From Liopterus haemorrhoidalis (Eukaryota; Arthropoda; Insecta; Coleoptera; Dytiscidae): a DNA stretch of 64,000 nucleotides. Under the pieces are notes generated by a model. The model was given only the letters and a program-made list of their open reading frames with translations, ran no database searches and had not been told where the DNA came from. Both the position numbers and the translations under genes were made by a program. Location of the stretch: the NCBI GenBank assembly GCA_963971575.1, contig OZ020611.1:19194092-19258091 (forward strand), in the 5' to 3' direction. Shown here one piece after another: positions 31,268 to 43,516 of this stretch. Each line of letters starts with the position of its first letter. Position 1 is the stretch's first letter.

Positions 31268-32646
31268 CCACAATTTGTTGTCACTTACTAGAAACCTTCA
31301 AAATTCTGAAAAGTGTAAAAATTGACACAACATATTTTTTTTTTTACATTTATAACATCTGTACAATCCTTTTAAGTTTTCATGCTCTTCAACTAATAAG
31401 TTTACCCATATCTAATCTACAAAAAAAAAATCGAAAACAAAATTTTTTTGCTTAAAATTCACGATTTTTTTAAGGTCTACCCCTCACGATTTTTTTGATT
31501 TTTGGTCATTTTCAAGGATTTTGGATTAATGCTAATACAAAATTTAATATTCGTTGATTAAAGCCGAAAAAATTTTCTTAGACTAAATAATGTAGGAGAC
31601 TTTTTTAAATTCTAACTGCAAATTTATATCCCTAAACCATTTTTTAGTTAGGACTTTTACATTTATAAGATCTGTACATTCCTTTTAAGTTTTCATGCTC
31701 TTCAACTAATAAGTTTTCCCAAATCTAATTTACACAAACATTTCTTGCTTCCCATCTTCACCAAAAGAAATTTACAGTAACTTACGATTGTTATTAAGAA
31801 ATGAAAAATTGATATTTCAACTGAAATTCTACCTGACTGCGTCTTACAATTTTATCTTGAAAAATTATGTCGAAACAACTGTCTTTAAAAAAATGAAAAA
31901 TTGAAAAATATCTCAACAAACTCGATTGTGTTGTTAAATGACTTGCGAAATTTAAAAAATTAGTTACCAATTTTTTCTAGTAAGTTTTTATAAATTCTAT
32001 TTAAATTATTGATAACGTATAACAATTAGTACCAAAAATTATATGTTTTAAACTTAATATTGGTTTTACAAATTGCCTATAAATTACTTTTAAAGGTCTA
32101 TTTAAAAAGTTAAAAAATAGTCATGAAGATAATTATATGTGAATGCATAATTTTTGCTCGTTTATTTGGTTATTGACACTTCAATTTTTAATTTACTAGT
32201 ACAAATACATCTCGGTCGAAAGAATTTAAAAAATGAGGAATTAAAAGGAAATATATACGTGGGAACTATTATTAATTTGTAAAGTAGGTTACTGCGTACA
32301 GGATAGACGAAAAAAGATGCATAATATTTTTTTCGCAATATATTTTATTCAGTTTAAACAGTGCTGTAAACTTCCAAGGTATATAGGTACTTCCAAGGTA
32401 TATAGTAAAAGATGGGTAAATGGCGGTCACCTAAGAGAAAAATTCAATAATAATTACAGTTTTAATACAAAATATTTTATTAAGGCAGCAGCATACTTCA
32501 ATAGAGAATCAATTGTAAAAATTAAACTTCTCTTAAAGTTTATGCTAATTAAATAATGTATATATTTTTTAAAACATGTAAATGACCGGTATTGTCCACC
32601 TAGGTGGGTAATAACGTTTATATAAATCTAATTTATACACAATAGA
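31268..32646. other. AT-rich stretch with one direct repeat
   Basis: An 80-bp segment with CTTTTAAGTTTTCATGCTCT and CAACTAATAAG occurs at 31347-31430 and again at 31660-31740. Just before it, 31268-31340 resembles a worn family A 3' end. The open frame at 32317-32556 shows no motif. No gene. Confidence 0.5.
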
Positions 32647-33705
32647 TAAAAATTTATGTGAAGTGCGAATCTTCACACATTTCTGGGTTTTGCAGGTATT
32701 TAGTAACTGAATGATAATTATTTGGGATGCCAAAACAAATTTTATGTCAAAATATTTTTTTATGAATTTTAATTCGAATGCCTAATACCATTATTTAAGT
32801 TTCTAAATATGTGCAGTATTTTATTTATACAGCAAGGTTCAGTAAGATTTTTAAAATTGCGCCTATGGCTTCCATTGGTTGCTTATATCATAAGTCCCGC
32901 CCACTTATTTCGTCAAACAAAATTAAATCATAATTTCAACACTTCCCACTGGTTATTAAATTTACGCTTTTAAAAAATAAATGCAACATTTACCAAAATA
33001 TAACTAGAATTTTGACAAAATAATTTAAACAAAATAAAAATGCAAAAAAAAAACAGAAGAAAATAAAATTAACAGGATTCGAACTTCTGCAACGTTCGCA
33101 CTGCAAATTACAAAGTGCATCACAAAACCAACTGAGCTACCAGAGTTACTGATCTGGAGTGTTACATAGCGAATTAAATATTTAACATATTTTAGTTTAA
33201 AACACAAAAAATGCGTTATTTTCCGAAAAAATAATCTGATCAAAAATTCCTGTTGTACTATTCCGGTTCACATCAATGTTCATTACTTAGAATTTTTTCA
33301 GATTTTTAGTTTAAACCATTTGGGCTATATGGTGTGGGACAAATTTTTTTTTGCACAATTTTGGCAATAATCGCATCAAAATAATTTATTTTGCAAAAAT
33401 AAAATTTTGCTCGTTAATCCACATACTAAGGGCTTTCATTTGATACCCTACACAGAATTTAAAATTTTTTTTTTTTTTTTTTGTTGAGCTCATATTTGTT
33501 TATATTTTTAGTGGGATATGTTTTTTAGATGTTTTAGTATTTTTCCTATATGCGGGTCAAAGAGTTGTATAAGCATGCCAAATTTCAACTCTCTAGGTTT
33601 AGCCGTTTGGCAACAATTTTTACCGAACAGACAGACAGACAGACAGACAGACGACAAAATGACGGTATAAGGGTTTTTTTGTCATACCTACAAAACCCTA
33701 AAAAT
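32647..33705 (-). repeat. Repeat family A, copy 4 (near complete)
   Basis: Reverse orientation, about 1.06 kb. On the minus strand: TTTTTAGGGTTTTGTAGG, CTGT tract, GCCAAACGGCTAAACCTAG, GTGAACCGGAATAGTACAAC, tRNA-like segment, CAACCAATGGAAGCCATAG, ACCTGCAAAACCC and the AT-rich 3' end. GGGTTTTGTAGGTAT near the 5' end is matched by GGGTTTTGCAGGTAT inverted near the 3' end. Confidence 0.9.
33071..33146 (-). other. tRNA-like segment inside family A copy 4
   Basis: On the minus strand: CTCTGGTAGCTCAGTTGGTT (A box), a GTGATGCACTTTG...GTGCGAAC middle, and AGTTCGAATCCTGTTA (B box). It is the most tRNA-like of the family A inserts, but the acceptor stem is weak. Confidence 0.55.
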
Positions 33706-33746
33706 GATGTCACTGGTAATGTATCCATGATTGACGACATGTGTTA

Positions 33747-34545
33747 ATAATAATAATAATAATAATAAGTTTATTCAACCAATAACATATTACAGAAATG
33801 TGATTTAGTCAAGATGACACATATAATATAAAATTGAAACCACATGAGTTAAACAATACAAGTAAATTTAACATATAGTACAGTTAGGAGAGTACATAAT
33901 TTAGTATTAGCCCTTATGGTGTAAATATTCCTGTATGCTATAAAAACAGTTGAATTGTAAAAAAAATTTAAATTTAAATTTAAATGCTCTACTGGACGTT
34001 ATAGACTTTAATGCAGGTGGTACACAGTTAAATAATGTTAAAGCCATGTAGTGAGGACTTTTACTGTACAGTGCAGAGCTATGAGAGGGACATACAATTG
34101 AGTTTTTACTGCGGGTATTATAAGAATGAAAGTCAGAATTGGTAGCGAAAAGGTGCGAATTATTTTTAACAAACATTACGGCTTCTAATATATAAACAAA
34201 TGGAAGAGTTAATATGGACAAAAGAGGAAAAAGGGATCTGCAAGATGATCTAAAGGGGGCACCAGCTATTATGCGTATAGCACGTTTCTGAAGTACAAAA
34301 ACCTTTGAGGATTCAGAGGAACTTCACCAACACAAAATGCCATAGCTCATTGTTGCGTGAAAAGTTCCGAAGTAAGCAGTTCTAAGTATGTCAGAAGAAA
34401 CCATATCTTTAAGTTTTTTTAATATAAAACAAGATTTGCTAAGTTTAGGTAGCATATATCTAACGTGATTTTGCCAACTCAGATTATCACTTATCATTAT
34501 ACCTAAAAATTTTGTTAACTGGGAACACTGAATACTTTTTTGTCA
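33747..34545 (-). pseudogene. CR1/L2-like LINE 3' fragment
   Basis: The minus strand reads TKFLGIMISDNLSWQNHVRY (post-YADD region), then VFVLQKRAIRIIAGAPFR, FATNSDFHSYNTRSKNS, and ends FYSIQEYLHHKG with a stop at 33907. It resembles the C-terminus of the 941-codon ORF2 (SLQRRALRVIAGLSYRADC there) but is a different family. The 3' tail is an ATT repeat (33747-33770 on + as AAT). It lacks the RT catalytic core and starts at a stop near 34546, so it is a dead 5'-truncated copy. Confidence 0.85.
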
Positions 34546-34549
34546 TTGT

Positions 34550-35035
34550 AAGTGGATATATGGGCTGGTAATTGGTTCATTTTTGTGTACATGGAAGAGC
34601 CATGGAAGAAGTACATGCAAAGATAAAAGAACCTGAACGTGATACAGCTAGTGGATTTATAAAAAAAAAGATATATATTATTGAAAATTATGATTATTCC
34701 AGTCCACATCAGTTTCCATTACCTACTCTGAATGTATCCCTAAATAACGCGACAGTATTGTTATGTGATCTTAACGATTCGTGTAAAGTTTTGTTTCACA
34801 TAACATTAAAAATTCATGTAAGTTGTTACAGTGTTGTGAAACTAGGCCAACGAATCTGTATTTACAACACCTCACACACTCTAAAATAAAGTTAACTATC
34901 TAAATATTTGATACCATCCAAATGAATGGTAAATTGACTAGTAAACTGATGAAAAAATTAGATATCCCAGCACTGTAGTTACGAGATAGGCGACAAGGTG
35001 GCCTTACTTTTGTAAGTTGTCATTAGCTATTTTTT
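34550..35035. other. Stretch with no recognised gene
   Basis: An open frame of 105 codons (34572-34889, +) has no family motif and no splice context. Nothing else seen. Confidence 0.4.
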
Positions 35036-35037
35036 TA

Positions 35038-35394
35038 TATATTGAAGTTGGCTTTTCCTGAACAAAATGATCAAAAGCTTCAATAAATCGGTAAAAGTAA
35101 CTAGAATTGAAAATCTAGTTCCGCCTAAACCAAAGGAACAGACTTTATTTCAACTTAAAAAAGTATAAAAATAATTGTGTATGACAGTGTTATTTTTATG
35201 TTAAATAATATAAAATTAACATTAAGATTACTATATTAGTATTGTAATAAAATCCAATATTTCATTTTAGAAATGTAAAAATATTAAGGTCTGTTCCTTT
35301 GGTTAAGGCGGAACTAGATTTTCAATTCTAGTTACTTTTACCGATTGATCGAAGTTTTTGATCATTTTGTTCAGGAAAAGTCTACTTCAATATA
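35038..35394. mobile_element. Foldback MITE with about 105-bp inverted arms
   Basis: The left arm (35038-35145) starts TATTGAAG-type text and contains CTAGAATTGAAAATCTAGTT. The right arm (35289-35394) is its inverse with few mismatches. TA flanks both sides. The loop is about 140 bp. Partial relatives occur near 36121-36150 and 41462-41640. TA targeting points to Tc1/mariner-type mobilisation. Confidence 0.82.
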
Positions 35395-35399
35395 TAAAA

Positions 35400-36090
35400 C
35401 CAGTGGCGAAGGGAAACCTCCGCTAGACTTGCCCTCCCATAAAAAAAAATTTTTTAAAAAAATGTAAATTTAAAAAAAAAAATTAAATGTTTAGATAAAT
35501 CTTCAAAAATACATCAAATTATGTTCTATACAAATTTTTGTCCAAGGCTTACTTTACTAGTTACGAATTAATTATTATGACCATGGAAACGTTACATATA
35601 AGTATGAAAAATTTTAAATAATTTTACAAAATTTTTTCGAAATTTTTCGTTTTATCAAAAAACGTCTCAAATAAATGTTATTAGTTATTGCATTTATAGT
35701 AACTTTTGTTCAATAAATTTTTTCGAAATATTTTTCTGTTGCTAAATATTCGCAAAAATCTTAAAATCGACAAGAGTAAACTCCCACTTCTAGTCAACCG
35801 ATTTTCATAAAAAAACAATAGGGTTCTTCCCATTTAATAGGAGAATTTTTTAGTACCAGAACGAACTCTTTAAGTTTAACCGTTTTTGAGTTATCGTGTA
35901 TACACACAGACACACAGACACACAGACACACAGACACACAGACACACACACACACATACGGACGGCACTTCGAAAATAGGTTTTTTGGATTCCCTGGACC
36001 ATGAAACGTGGTCATCCGTCAAAATCTCGACATCGAAAATTTTCGCGATTACAATATTTGCCCCTTATATATTAAGGTCGGGCAAGTAAA
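35400..36090 (+). repeat. D-type repeat, form D2, copy 1
   Basis: Starts CCAGTGGCGAAGGGAAACCT then ACTTGCCCTCCCAT. It has the shared core (about 35570-35800, opposite to D1), GAGTTATCGTGTATACACAC, an ACAC/ACAG tract, ACGGACGGCACTTCG, CATGAAACGTGGTCATC and ends GGTCGGGCAAGTAAAA. Near-identical to 47061-47726. Confidence 0.78.
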
Positions 36091-36351
36091 AATATCTAAT
36101 GACTAATTACAAAAATGAACATTGCGGTTAGTTCCGCCTAATCGTTTGGAATAGACTGTTGATACAAATTAGGATTATTATATTCGATGTAATAATATTA
36201 ATGTGAAATTAATTACTATTAAAAAGCAATATTTCTATTTCAAAATCTAATAAATGCTTTTTGTGTATTATGTGTTACTTTTTTCGTATTTTATCTTTAC
36301 ATTATTAAATAAAACCTATATAATATAAATAAATAGCTTTTTTTAATATTA

Positions 36352-36475
36352 ATAAAACATCGATGTTTCCGATACATCAATGTTTTCCTTCGATGTTTTT
36401 ACAACATCGATAGTAAGCGCCGATGTTAACATCGATGTTAAACATCGATGTTTTGTCTTCGATGTACAACTCTAG
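36352..36475. repeat. ACATCGATGT-rich palindromic patch
   Basis: The word AACATCGATGTT and variants recur about six times on both strands, ending CATCGATGTTTTGTCTTC GATGTACAAC (space inserted). Such text is typical of one class of hAT terminal regions, but I find no partner end. Confidence 0.5.
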
Positions 36476-36479
36476 TCCA

Positions 36480-36904
36480 CTCTACCTAACACCATCCTTA
36501 AATGACGCTACTTAAAACCATCGTTTTATTTATATTACCCCTGGAAACTTTTGGCACCCATTTCGTAAATACTACTATCACATTTATATATCATTTCTGA
36601 GAAGCATTCTCAGACAGTGTCATCGTATTTTATCAGGAAACCTTTTCCTAAAATCTTTAACTTGTTGATGTGCACAGCAGGAATCTATCGCCTAACATTA
36701 CAACTCGGGAATATTAATTAAATCGAAAACAGTTGCACACTTTAAGGTCAAGTTTAAGAAGTGTGAAATTGTTCATTGTCACTTTTAAACAGCTGACTAT
36801 ACAATTTTTTCATTTAAATAAGAATCAGATATTTAGCGGCTTTTATACTGGCTTAACTTTTTCTTCTTCTTCAAATACCATATTGAATGAACAGGAAACC
36901 GGCG
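36480..36904. other. Stretch with no recognised gene
   Basis: No motif, repeat or gene seen between the CATCGATG patch and the minisatellite. Confidence 0.4.
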
Positions 36905-36914
36905 AGTTTATTGA

Positions 36915-37030
36915 AAATTAATTTATCGAATTCAAATTTATCAAAAGCAAATTTATCGAAATCAAGTTTATCGAAAGCTAGTTTATCGAATGGTCAATTT
37001 ATCGAATGGCTTTGTTTATCGAAAATTGAT
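36915..37030. repeat. 15-bp minisatellite, copy 2 (inverted relative to copy 1)
   Basis: Units like TTTATCGAAAGCAAA and TTTATCGAAATCAAG; the reverse complement gives the TTTGCTTTCGATAAA words of 443-592. Confidence 0.75.
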
Positions 37031-37284
37031 TGTTGAATTATTTCGGTAGGAATTAATAATGAAAGAAATTTTAGTTTACATTGTAATTTATTATTGGGGA
37101 AGTAAATAAAGTGACATAGTGTTTGAATATAAATAGAGAAAGTTATATAATAAGAAAACTTATATAATAAAACAAATAAATTTTTTATTTTTATGGTTTA
37201 ATAAGACAGGTTATGGGCAATTGCAAAGCGAGCTACCCATCTTCTAGTTTAATGACAAAACACTATCTTAGGTTAGGTTATTTT

Positions 37285-37528
37285 TTGGTCAAATATTGGT
37301 CAACATAGATTTTTTTTTTCTGTAAATAATTTAGAGTTGAATAAAAATAATTAAATTTTTACTAATTATTATTTAGTTATGTCAATAACTAGTTAGATAA
37401 CAACAAATAAAAAAAGTCTAGACCATGTAGGATTTTTATTAAGCGAGTTATTTAAATAAAAGCGAAAAGTTGGGATATGTAAAATTAAAGTCAAAATTGT
37501 TTCGCGGACCACAGTTTAAGAACCGCTG
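37285..37528 (-). mobile_element. hAT end, second copy of the 9164 family
   Basis: The minus strand starts CAGCGGTTCTTAAACTGTGG and follows the first 250 bp of the element at 9164 (GTTATTGACATAACTAAATA-type text and TTGACCAATATTTGACC). Only one end is seen. Confidence 0.75.
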
Positions 37529-37529
37529 T

Positions 37530-38379
37530 TCTAAGTCATTTTATGACAGGTCTGCTATTATTTTTCTGCTTCGGTCAGATATGGACTCTTTCACCTTTAT
37601 TTAAACATAATGTGCAAATTTTATATAGATTGCTACTAATTTTATTTCAGATTGTTAGTTCTGTATGTTAAACTTATAATTTGTAGGGGTTATACGTACC
37701 GTTAAAACACGCAGTTCGCCTCGAAACATCTGCAAAAATTCAATTGTTTCTGTAGCCATCTTTCCAAGTTTGAAACAATATTTCACTTTGATCAAGTCCA
37801 TCTTAAAAAACTAAGCGTACTTTTAGACGATCTATGGTCCCCCTAGAAGTCCAGGAAACTATATCTGTAAATTTAAATGGCTTCATAATCAATTTAAATG
37901 TCTTCACGTGTATGATTGAAATTTTATTTAAAAATTGTTGAATATTCAGAATTACTAAAACAGTCATGGCCTTCAAACTTTCAAATTTGTATCAATATTC
38001 TAGCTAATTATAAAACTTAAAATTCAATTATGTGCATTTAAAAAGAAAGTATGGACGGAATTTAATTTTTTTTTTCCGCGTTTATTTGTATCAAAGCCTT
38101 TTGTTAAATTCTTGGAAGTAATAATTTTTTATAGTAAAATAAATTTTTAATTTATATTATTAAATTCCTGTTTGTTTATATTTTTAATACATCACAGTCA
38201 TATGTCAATGTTAGTATTAAGTTTGTTTTAAATTGTTTCATAACTAATATCAATTTTTTCGCGTGACGACAAAAAGTATTTCGTAATTCATTTAATTTGT
38301 ACAATGCTAGTGTTTTTATTCTGCTCTGAACTCCGACGACCAGTGAGACTGTACATTAAGTATTCAGATTATCTACTGG
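37530..38379. other. Stretch with no recognised gene
   Basis: AT-rich, no motif. From 38385 to 38470 a worn family A start follows (GATTTCGTAGGTATAATC, five CTGT units, GTAAAAATTGTGGG). Confidence 0.4.
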
Positions 38380-38847
38380 ATTTCGTAGGTATAATCTAGA
38401 ATTCCTTATGTCGTCACTCTTTTATCTGTCTGTCTGTCTGTCTGTACTGTAAAAATTGTGGGTATACGGCTGGACATCAGTGGCGTATACATAGAGTTAC
38501 CATAATATTTTTTTCTCAAACCGGGACAATTTTAAGATTTTGCTAAAAACAGAAATTAACGCCTTCTACTCTATGAAGTTTGTTCTTACAAAAGTGAACT
38601 CTTAAGGCCTCATCACACTAGAGTTATTATTCAAGTCTAAACTTGGAAAATTAAAGTCTTTACATTCGAATCGAAGTCTTGTTTGTGTGATAGTATGACA
38701 AAAAACCTAGGTCTTTAATGGCTCAGTTACACGATGCAAGTAACTTGCACCAGCCACTGGCATCGTGTAAACGTACATTCAGTACTGGTGCCAGTACTGG
38801 CACAAGTATCTCATGCAAGTCAAGTGAATAGAAGCCGTTCCTATTTA

Positions 38848-39632
38848 AGGCCGGACCCCACATGACCGCACCGAGCCCGCACCGTGTGACGGCCGAGTGT
38901 TGAGCGTCGCACGGCGAGAGACTAACACAATGGAAACATACCGGCTAGTCCTCACCTAACCGCACCGACACCGCACCAACATCACCGCACCGTGTCCGCA
39001 CCGTGCCCGACTAGTTTAGTTTACTTTTTGACGGGCACGGTGCGGTGTACAAGTCGATTGAACATTTATTTTTTGCTAACAATTTTTTAAATATTAAATA
39101 AATATAATAATCGTACATTTATTATTATAAATAATGAACGTAGAAAAATGAATTGAAGATTTTAGAAAGATTCCTGTGTTGTACGTTCAGTTTTTCTTGG
39201 AGTTTCAGTTCCAGTTGGTTGAATTTGTACATCGAAATTCTAAAATATTCGTAAAACTTCGTCACATCGCACTTTAGATGAGGCAGCAGCCAGCAAAACT
39301 CCTCTTCAACACATCTTTTCTTCCATGCGTTGTGAACCCATATTCTTCTCCGATTTCTGCGATGATTTCTTCACCAATTAACATATTCTTCCTTTAAAGG
39401 AAGTGTTACCATCCCTAATTCACTATTTGTAAAACTTCTTAAAATTTTGTCTCCATGAAACAGCTGTGTGAGCTTCGAAAAGAATACTGAACTCCAATTG
39501 TGAGACAGACCGCACGGCCGACACACGGATCGCGTGCGGGCAAGTGGGGTCTCCTATCACCGTCACCGACAGTCGGCCGACTTGCGGTGCGGACACGGTG
39601 CGGGCGCGGTGCGGTCATGTGGGGTCCGACCT
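38848..39632. mobile_element. PIF/Harbinger-like TIR element, innermost, GC-rich ends
   Basis: A 26-bp TIR with one mismatch (AGGCCGGACCCCACATGACC and on; the inverted copy has AGGTCGG). TTA flanks both sides (38845-38847 and 39633-39635). The subterminal CGCACCGTG words make this the most GC-rich patch in the window. Confidence 0.87.
39134..39196 (+). pseudogene. Possible MADF-type domain start
   Basis: ATG AAC GTA GAA reads MNVEK, a stop, then IEDFRKIPVLY. The pattern (xxLIexxRkxPvLy) resembles the start of MADF (Myb/SANT-like) DNA-binding proteins, which occur as second ORFs of Harbinger-type elements. Very short and broken. Confidence 0.25.
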
Positions 39633-41337
39633 TTACTGGCACAAGTAGCCGTGCCAGTGACTTAAAAATGGCCGCCGTGAACAGCTGATGTATTTCCGTG
39701 GTTACAAAAACAAACTTTTTCACACCTTTTTTTAATAAATGTAGTTTTTGACACCAATTCATTTTTGTTTGAAAAGACGTACGCATAAAATACATAAAAT
39801 TAGGTTAAACATCGAAAATTGGCGCGTTAAAAAGACGGTTTTACGCATAAAAAATAATTGGAAGCATCTATATTTTGCAGTGTGTTTCGGGTTCTTTGCA
39901 AGGTTACTTAAATAAGATACTGGAATACGTGTAAACGACAAAACGACTTGTGCAAGTACTAGCACAAGTACTTGTGCCAGTACTTGCACAAGTTACTGGC
40001 ATCGTGTAACCGGGCCATAAGTCTGAGCAAATACATCGAGATATATTTCCCCTGTCTCTAGAACACAGACAAAATCCAACTCGTCAAATGCGCGTGTGCG
40101 GCCTCGCCCTCTCAGTCAGATCAAGTGAGATGGGTGACAACATTGACGATTGTGTGGAAACGCCTGTTGAGAAAGAAGGCAATATATGTCTGTACTGTGC
40201 ACACTGCAACTACGTAATGCGCATGTGCTACATTTGAATTTGAAACAAGCGTATTTTTAAATGAAAATAATTATGGAATTTCCTAGAAATATTCTAAAAT
40301 CTCGTAATTTCACAGCAAATTTTATAACATATTTGAGAAATTTGTATAACACGGTGTTAATTTTCTGCGTATCGTGTCAAACGGACCTAAAACTGTATAA
40401 ATGTGTATTTAAAATTTATCTAATCATTTTAAAATAATATTATTTGTCATTAAAACAATCTCTAATGATATTTTAAAAATTAAAGGCTGCCAATAAAGGA
40501 GGCATTATTATAAATTTAATAGTCAGTTAAAGGATAAAGTGGTAGTTACAATAAACTAAAATAAGCTTGAAAAATATTAGTGCCAAATAATACTACCCAA
40601 ACATCTTGTTGCGAAAATTACATGACTATGGCCCGATTGCAAGAATCTCTATTAAATTTAATGATTCAAAATACCAGAGGTGGCTAGCTATGGGTCCTTT
40701 TCAAATATTCCGATAAGACGTTGAAGGGCCACATCCTTTGAGTATCCCCCCACAAACCAGAAATTAATTTAATTTTTATCGTTCGATTAATGAAGGATTG
40801 AAAGACGGATGTACAAAATGAAATATATGGGGGAGGGGGTGCAGAGGGGTTAATTTTGATATATATTTTTTTACATTACATAGAAATATTCTAATCTTTA
40901 CCTATAAGGGATGGTTTGATAATTTTTATTTGGTTGTGATAATTGATTAAATGGAAAGTATGGAAATAAAATATATAACACAAATAGATACACATATGTT
41001 TATTCGTTTTGAAATATCACAAGTCTGTTGAACATTTTTCTTTTCGCCACCTTGTGTATATCTAACAATTTAGCACAGTAATAGCGTCTTACGTGTGTAC
41101 GCAGTACCGCGATATATATCTTTCTCACTCAGTAAGGGTTTCCACACATTTTACACACGAATAGCGCATCCTTTACTTAATCATCCTAGATTGTTAACGT
41201 TATGTACGCAGAAGCAAGTGACTTTTCCCTGTTTCGCGTGTGATAGCTGAAGACGTGAAGACTTGAATACTCGAAAAAGACTTACAAAATAAAACTTGGA
41301 TAGCGTTCTAGTGTGATACGCCATTTAAACTTAAACA

Positions 41338-43516
41338 TTGTTTAAATATTTTTGATACTAAATAGGTTTTAATTATTCCCAAAAATTTATTTCAAGTTAA
41401 AACTAAACTAATTTTTAGACAAATCCCGAAAAAATGTGGTTATATCGGTACACGCGTATATAGGCTATTCCAAACGTTTAAGCGGAACTAAATGGAATTT
41501 TCATTTTTATAAATTGTCATGAGTTCTCTTTTTAAGGTTTGAAAAGGGCTTTTGCTAAACAAAAACCTTACATAATCGGTAAAACTTACTAGAATTAAAA
41601 ATATAATTCCGCTTAAACCAAAGAAACGGGCTATATATTTCAGTAATACCCATATATTTAATACAAAAGTATTAAATATATAGTAATACCTCTTTGGGGG
41701 TCTTTCCCCAATACCCATTGAAAGTTTAACCCCAAAAAACTTTGGGTAAAACTCTTATTAGGGCGTTAAAAAAATACCGGCAAGCGCGTTTTTTTTTCTG
41801 ATATATTTGAGTGATACCCCTTTTGGGATCTTCCTCCAATACTATTTTAATATTTAAGCCCAAGAAACTTTGAATAAAAGTCTATTGGGGCGTTAAAAAT
41901 ACTTACATTTGTGAATAATCCACAAAAACAATTTTGTAAATATTTTTCTCCTCGCATTTTGTTAAAGTTGAATTATTGGGCACTCGAAAAATAAAACTGC
42001 TGTCTTCCAACATCCTTCGAGTCGTAGGGATGACCCAAAAGGCGCTTATAACAATAAAAATATATTTAAAAAATCTTCAAAAACTGTTTTTCATTTAAAA
42101 TCAAACTGCGTCTTGTTTAAACTGATAACGAGCAAAGAATGACCAAAATCCTTATCAAATTAATCCTGTTACATAAAAAGATTAAATTTATTTTATTTCT
42201 AATTGATTTTTTGATTTGATACTTTAAACTACAAATAAATTATTTAATGAATAAATTTACAAAATTTATGTGGGATGGATTTTTATTTGTCAAATAAAAT
42301 TATAGTTAAATTTAAATACTGATTACTAAATTTTAGGCCAAAATTACGTACTATCGGTAACTGAGGCGCCAGTTTCGGTCAAAGCCATCCATTACCGCAT
42401 TATTTTATAACAAAATAATAAATAACAAAGTGGAATATTAGTATGGGTCTGACGTACTTATGCTTTGAAAATGGCGAAAGCCGAGACTATGGTCTATTTC
42501 AAAGTAGAAAAATGTGTGTAAGAAGATAGGAGCTGTTTGTCCTTGCTTCGGATTGGTTTAGATCGTCATTCCTATTACACTGTTAAAATATTGTTTTTAG
42601 TCCAAGTTGACAGATGTTCAGTGCCGTATATTGGAAATATATATTATTTATATTATTTAATTTTTTTCATATATTTTGTTATTATTTACATATTTAGATT
42701 TTTATTTATATTCTTGGCGTAGATTTTATGGAAAAAATTCTCCATGTAATTTATTTTTACACAGTTATATATATTTTAGGTTATCTGACATATAAATATT
42801 TTTTGACACTTGACAATTAACAGATCAAGATACAGGACTAATGTGAGGCCAAAAGACAGCCCAGCTGATTGTGCCCAAAGAAGAAATTATTGATATAATT
42901 TTTAGACCTTCATATATACATATATTTTTAATTTTTATTTACAATAATTATTTAAATATGAAACTTTAGCTCTGAAGATATATTGTTTGATTTATTCCTT
43001 TATTTAAACTCTTTTAGCTAAATTTCTCTTTTTATATATAGTACATGATTTTTAAAATTAATATTTTTTTAACTTTTTCAAATTCCCCATTAAACTTAAT
43101 TTATGTCGTATAAATAACGTAAGTGTATTATCTACCTTGTTTATTTCAATATCATGTTAACCTTTTTTAAATTAAAAGAAAAATCACTTGCTAACCCAGT
43201 TACTACGCCCATGCCCTAGTTGTAACTTATTTTAAATTTTCCGCTATACTGTATTTGTCCAGTGTAAATCGTACTCGGTTCGCAGCGCTATCTACTTTTT
43301 TTTAATTTGACTTTTAGAAACTAGTTATATTGTAAAAAAGGCTTTACAGTTTTGGGTTACAAAATATTTAATATGTCACTATTCAAAATGAAATATGACA
43401 AATGATATTTTTTTAAATGACATATTTATAATCTGACGTTTCAAATTATTTTTCTGTAATTCCAACATGACATACAGTTTCAAAGGTGCAAACTGTTGAA
43501 AACAAAATTTCCTCTT
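41338..43516. other. Rest of the 4.9-kb insertion, unassigned
   Basis: 41462-41640 holds relatives of the 35038 foldback arms (TTCCAAACGTTTAAGCGGAA and, inverted, ATTCCGCTTAAACC). A unit of about 125 bp with TTTGGG...CTTCC/CCCC and GGGGCGTTAAAAA is repeated at about 41675-41800 and 41805-41910. No coding sequence is recognised. Confidence 0.45.

Larger units (their letters stand above)
38719..40017. mobile_element. PIF/Harbinger-like TIR element, middle of three
   Basis: Ends TGGCTCAGTTACACGATGC and, inverted, TGGCCCGGTTACACGATGC. TAA flanks both sides (38716-38718 and 40018-40020). Subterminal regions are packed with AAGTACTTGTGCCAGTACTT-type words. It lies inside the outer element. Confidence 0.82.
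38605..41334. mobile_element. PIF/Harbinger-like TIR element, outermost of three
   Basis: Ends AGGCCTCATCACACTAGA and, inverted, ATGGCGTATCACACTAGA. TTA flanks both sides (38602-38604 and 41335-41337), as in PIF/Harbinger targets. The terminal regions share CAAGTCT words. No transposase is visible in its own sequence. Confidence 0.7.
38601..43516. mobile_element. 4.9-kb insertion flanked by exact 24-bp direct repeats
   Basis: AGTTTGTTCTTACAAAAGTG plus AACT occurs at 38577-38600 and again at 43517-43540, with no mismatch. The segment between has no retroelement coding, so the inserting agent is unidentified. It contains the three nested TWA-flanked elements near its left edge. Confidence 0.7.

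Noticed and set aside
34572..34889. 105-codon frame as a gene
   Set aside because: No homology I recognise, low-complexity flanks, no splice or promoter context.
37257..37285. Telomeric TTAGG repeats
   Set aside because: Only two TTAGG words occur here; not a telomeric array.
39439..39795. 118-codon minus-strand frame
   Set aside because: It runs through the GC-rich subterminal repeats of the inner TIR element and has no motif.
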